A DNA stretch of 42,857 nucleotides, taken from Rhodospirillales bacterium. GTDB lineage: Bacteria > Pseudomonadota > Alphaproteobacteria > UBA8366 > JADFVY01. The position numbers and the translations under genes are program-made. Below, one piece after another: positions 42,300 through 42,857 of the stretch. The DNA lies in assembly GCA_020356105.1 (NCBI GenBank), contig CP070634.1:2619452-2662308 (forward strand), in the 5' to 3' direction. Under the pieces are notes generated by a model. That model saw only the letters and a program-made list of their open reading frames with translations. It was not told the origin of the DNA and ran no database searches. Numbering within the stretch: the stretch's first letter is position 1; each line of letters starts with the position of its first letter.

Positions 42300-42857
42300 A
42301 TGAAGCGTGCGCTGTTCCTACTCGCGTTCTCTGTGTTTGCGTCGTCTGCGGTCGCTCAGGACGAGCCGCCGATGCCAATCCTATTCACCAATGTCCATGT
42401 CTTCGACGGCGTGGACGAGCAAAGGATCGAAAACGCCAATGTGGTCGTTACCGGAAATCTGATCACAGAGGTCTCCGCTGAACCGCTTGCTGTGGCGAAT
42501 GCCCGCGTCATCGACGGCGGCGGGCGCACGCTGATGCCGGGGCTGATGGATGCGCATGTGCATCTGGCCCTTGTCCGCCGCCCGGGAGAGATCCGGAACA
42601 CCTACGACTGGATGTATGTGGGCGCCCTCGCGGCGGTACAGGCCGAGGAGATGCTGCTGCGCGGCTTCACGACGGTGCGCGATATCGGGGGGCCGACCGT
42701 CGGACTGCACCGGGCGATCGAGGAAGGGCGGATCGTCGGACCACGCATCTTCTCTTCCGGGCCTTACATCACTCAGACGTCTGGCCACGGAGATTTCCGC
42801 AACTACAACGAACCGCATCCCGGGATTTCCGGCGAGCTCTCGCCGATGGAACGACAG
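42300..42857 (+). CDS. Amidohydrolase family protein with signal peptide, 5' part
   Basis: A gene cut by the right window edge: an ATG at 42300, preceded by GGGAGG (42289-42294), opens 186 codons without a stop. The signal peptide is MKRALFLLAFSVFASSAVAQ. The mature part is the start of a TIM-barrel amidohydrolase of the imidazolonepropionase/prolidase-like group: a beta-sandwich with TNVHVFDGVDEQRIENANVVV, the metal-binding DAHVH in GLMDAHVHLAL, and TTVRDIGGPTVGLHRAIEEG, then SGPYITQTSGHGDF. It would be exported and metal-dependent, hydrolysing dipeptides or cyclic amides; the substrate cannot be told from half the gene. Upstream, 42195-42299 has no clear promoter. Confidence 0.88.
   Translation, partial: MKRALFLLAFSVFASSAVAQDEPPMPILFTNVHVFDGVDEQRIENANVVVTGNLITEVSAEPLAVANARVIDGGGRTLMPGLMDAHVHLALVRRPGEIRNTYDWMYVGALAAVQAEEMLLRGFTTVRDIGGPTVGLHRAIEEGRIVGPRIFSSGPYITQTSGHGDFRNYNEPHPGISGELSPMERQ

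Noticed and set aside
1..42857. CRISPR array, tRNA, rRNA or insertion sequence
   Set aside because: I looked for regularly spaced repeats, T-loop motifs and transposase signatures and found none that hold up.

Overview
The window is a stretch of GC-rich bacterial chromosome with no rRNA, tRNA, insertion sequence or CRISPR that I can recognise. Gene content and order point to an alphaproteobacterium, probably Rhodospirillales-like (inference). Typical landmarks are a divergent rne / amidase-PBP1A-prfB block, an M48 protease-dsbA pair, and accB-accC-aat. I read 37 protein genes. Two run off the ends: rimK at the left edge, and an amidohydrolase at the right edge that has no stop codon inside the window.

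Layout: 1-2150 is a tight rimK - aspartoacylase-like - DUF455 ferritin-like operon, followed by ridA. 2679-7756 (minus) is a cell-wall block (AMIN/Amidase_3 amidase, PBP1A) plus prfB, whose release factor 2 needs a +1 programmed frameshift. RNase E reads away from this block. 11.0-17.5 kb holds cyclopropane fatty acid synthase, a PLP aminotransferase, a gamma-glutamyltranspeptidase-like lipoprotein, an M48 protease with a helical repeat tail and a DsbA-like oxidoreductase. 17.5-37.2 kb is a mixed accessory block. It contains a small His-motif protein, the glutamate/Na+ symporter GltS, a YbaK-type deacylase, type II citrate synthase with a strong terminator, an orphan protein, a Tat-signal amidohydrolase and three serine hydrolases on one strand. 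These are followed by several unrecognised exported or membrane proteins, a TPR protein, an EamA transporter, a fatty acid hydroxylase/sterol desaturase-type enzyme, an orphan histidine kinase and 3-hydroxybutyrate dehydrogenase. 37.5-40.2 kb is accB-accC-aat, closed by a clear terminator. 40.2-42.2 kb is a compact arsR-permease (ArsP family) unit with a perfect 20-bp palindrome abutting a consensus promoter, and its own terminator.

Functional themes: envelope biogenesis and quality control (amidase, PBP1A, M48 protease, DsbA-like protein, CFA synthase, fatty acid synthesis by AccBC), translation and protein modification (RF2, RimK, YbaK deacylase, Aat, RNase E for RNA decay), central carbon metabolism (citrate synthase, 3-hydroxybutyrate dehydrogenase) and a metalloid-type resistance unit. 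The most interesting signals are the textbook RF2 frameshift site, the rimK-linked possible write/erase pair with a di-iron-type protein, the arsR operator architecture, and a cluster of uncharacterised exported proteins around 29-32.8 kb. I do not claim a demonstrated new system.
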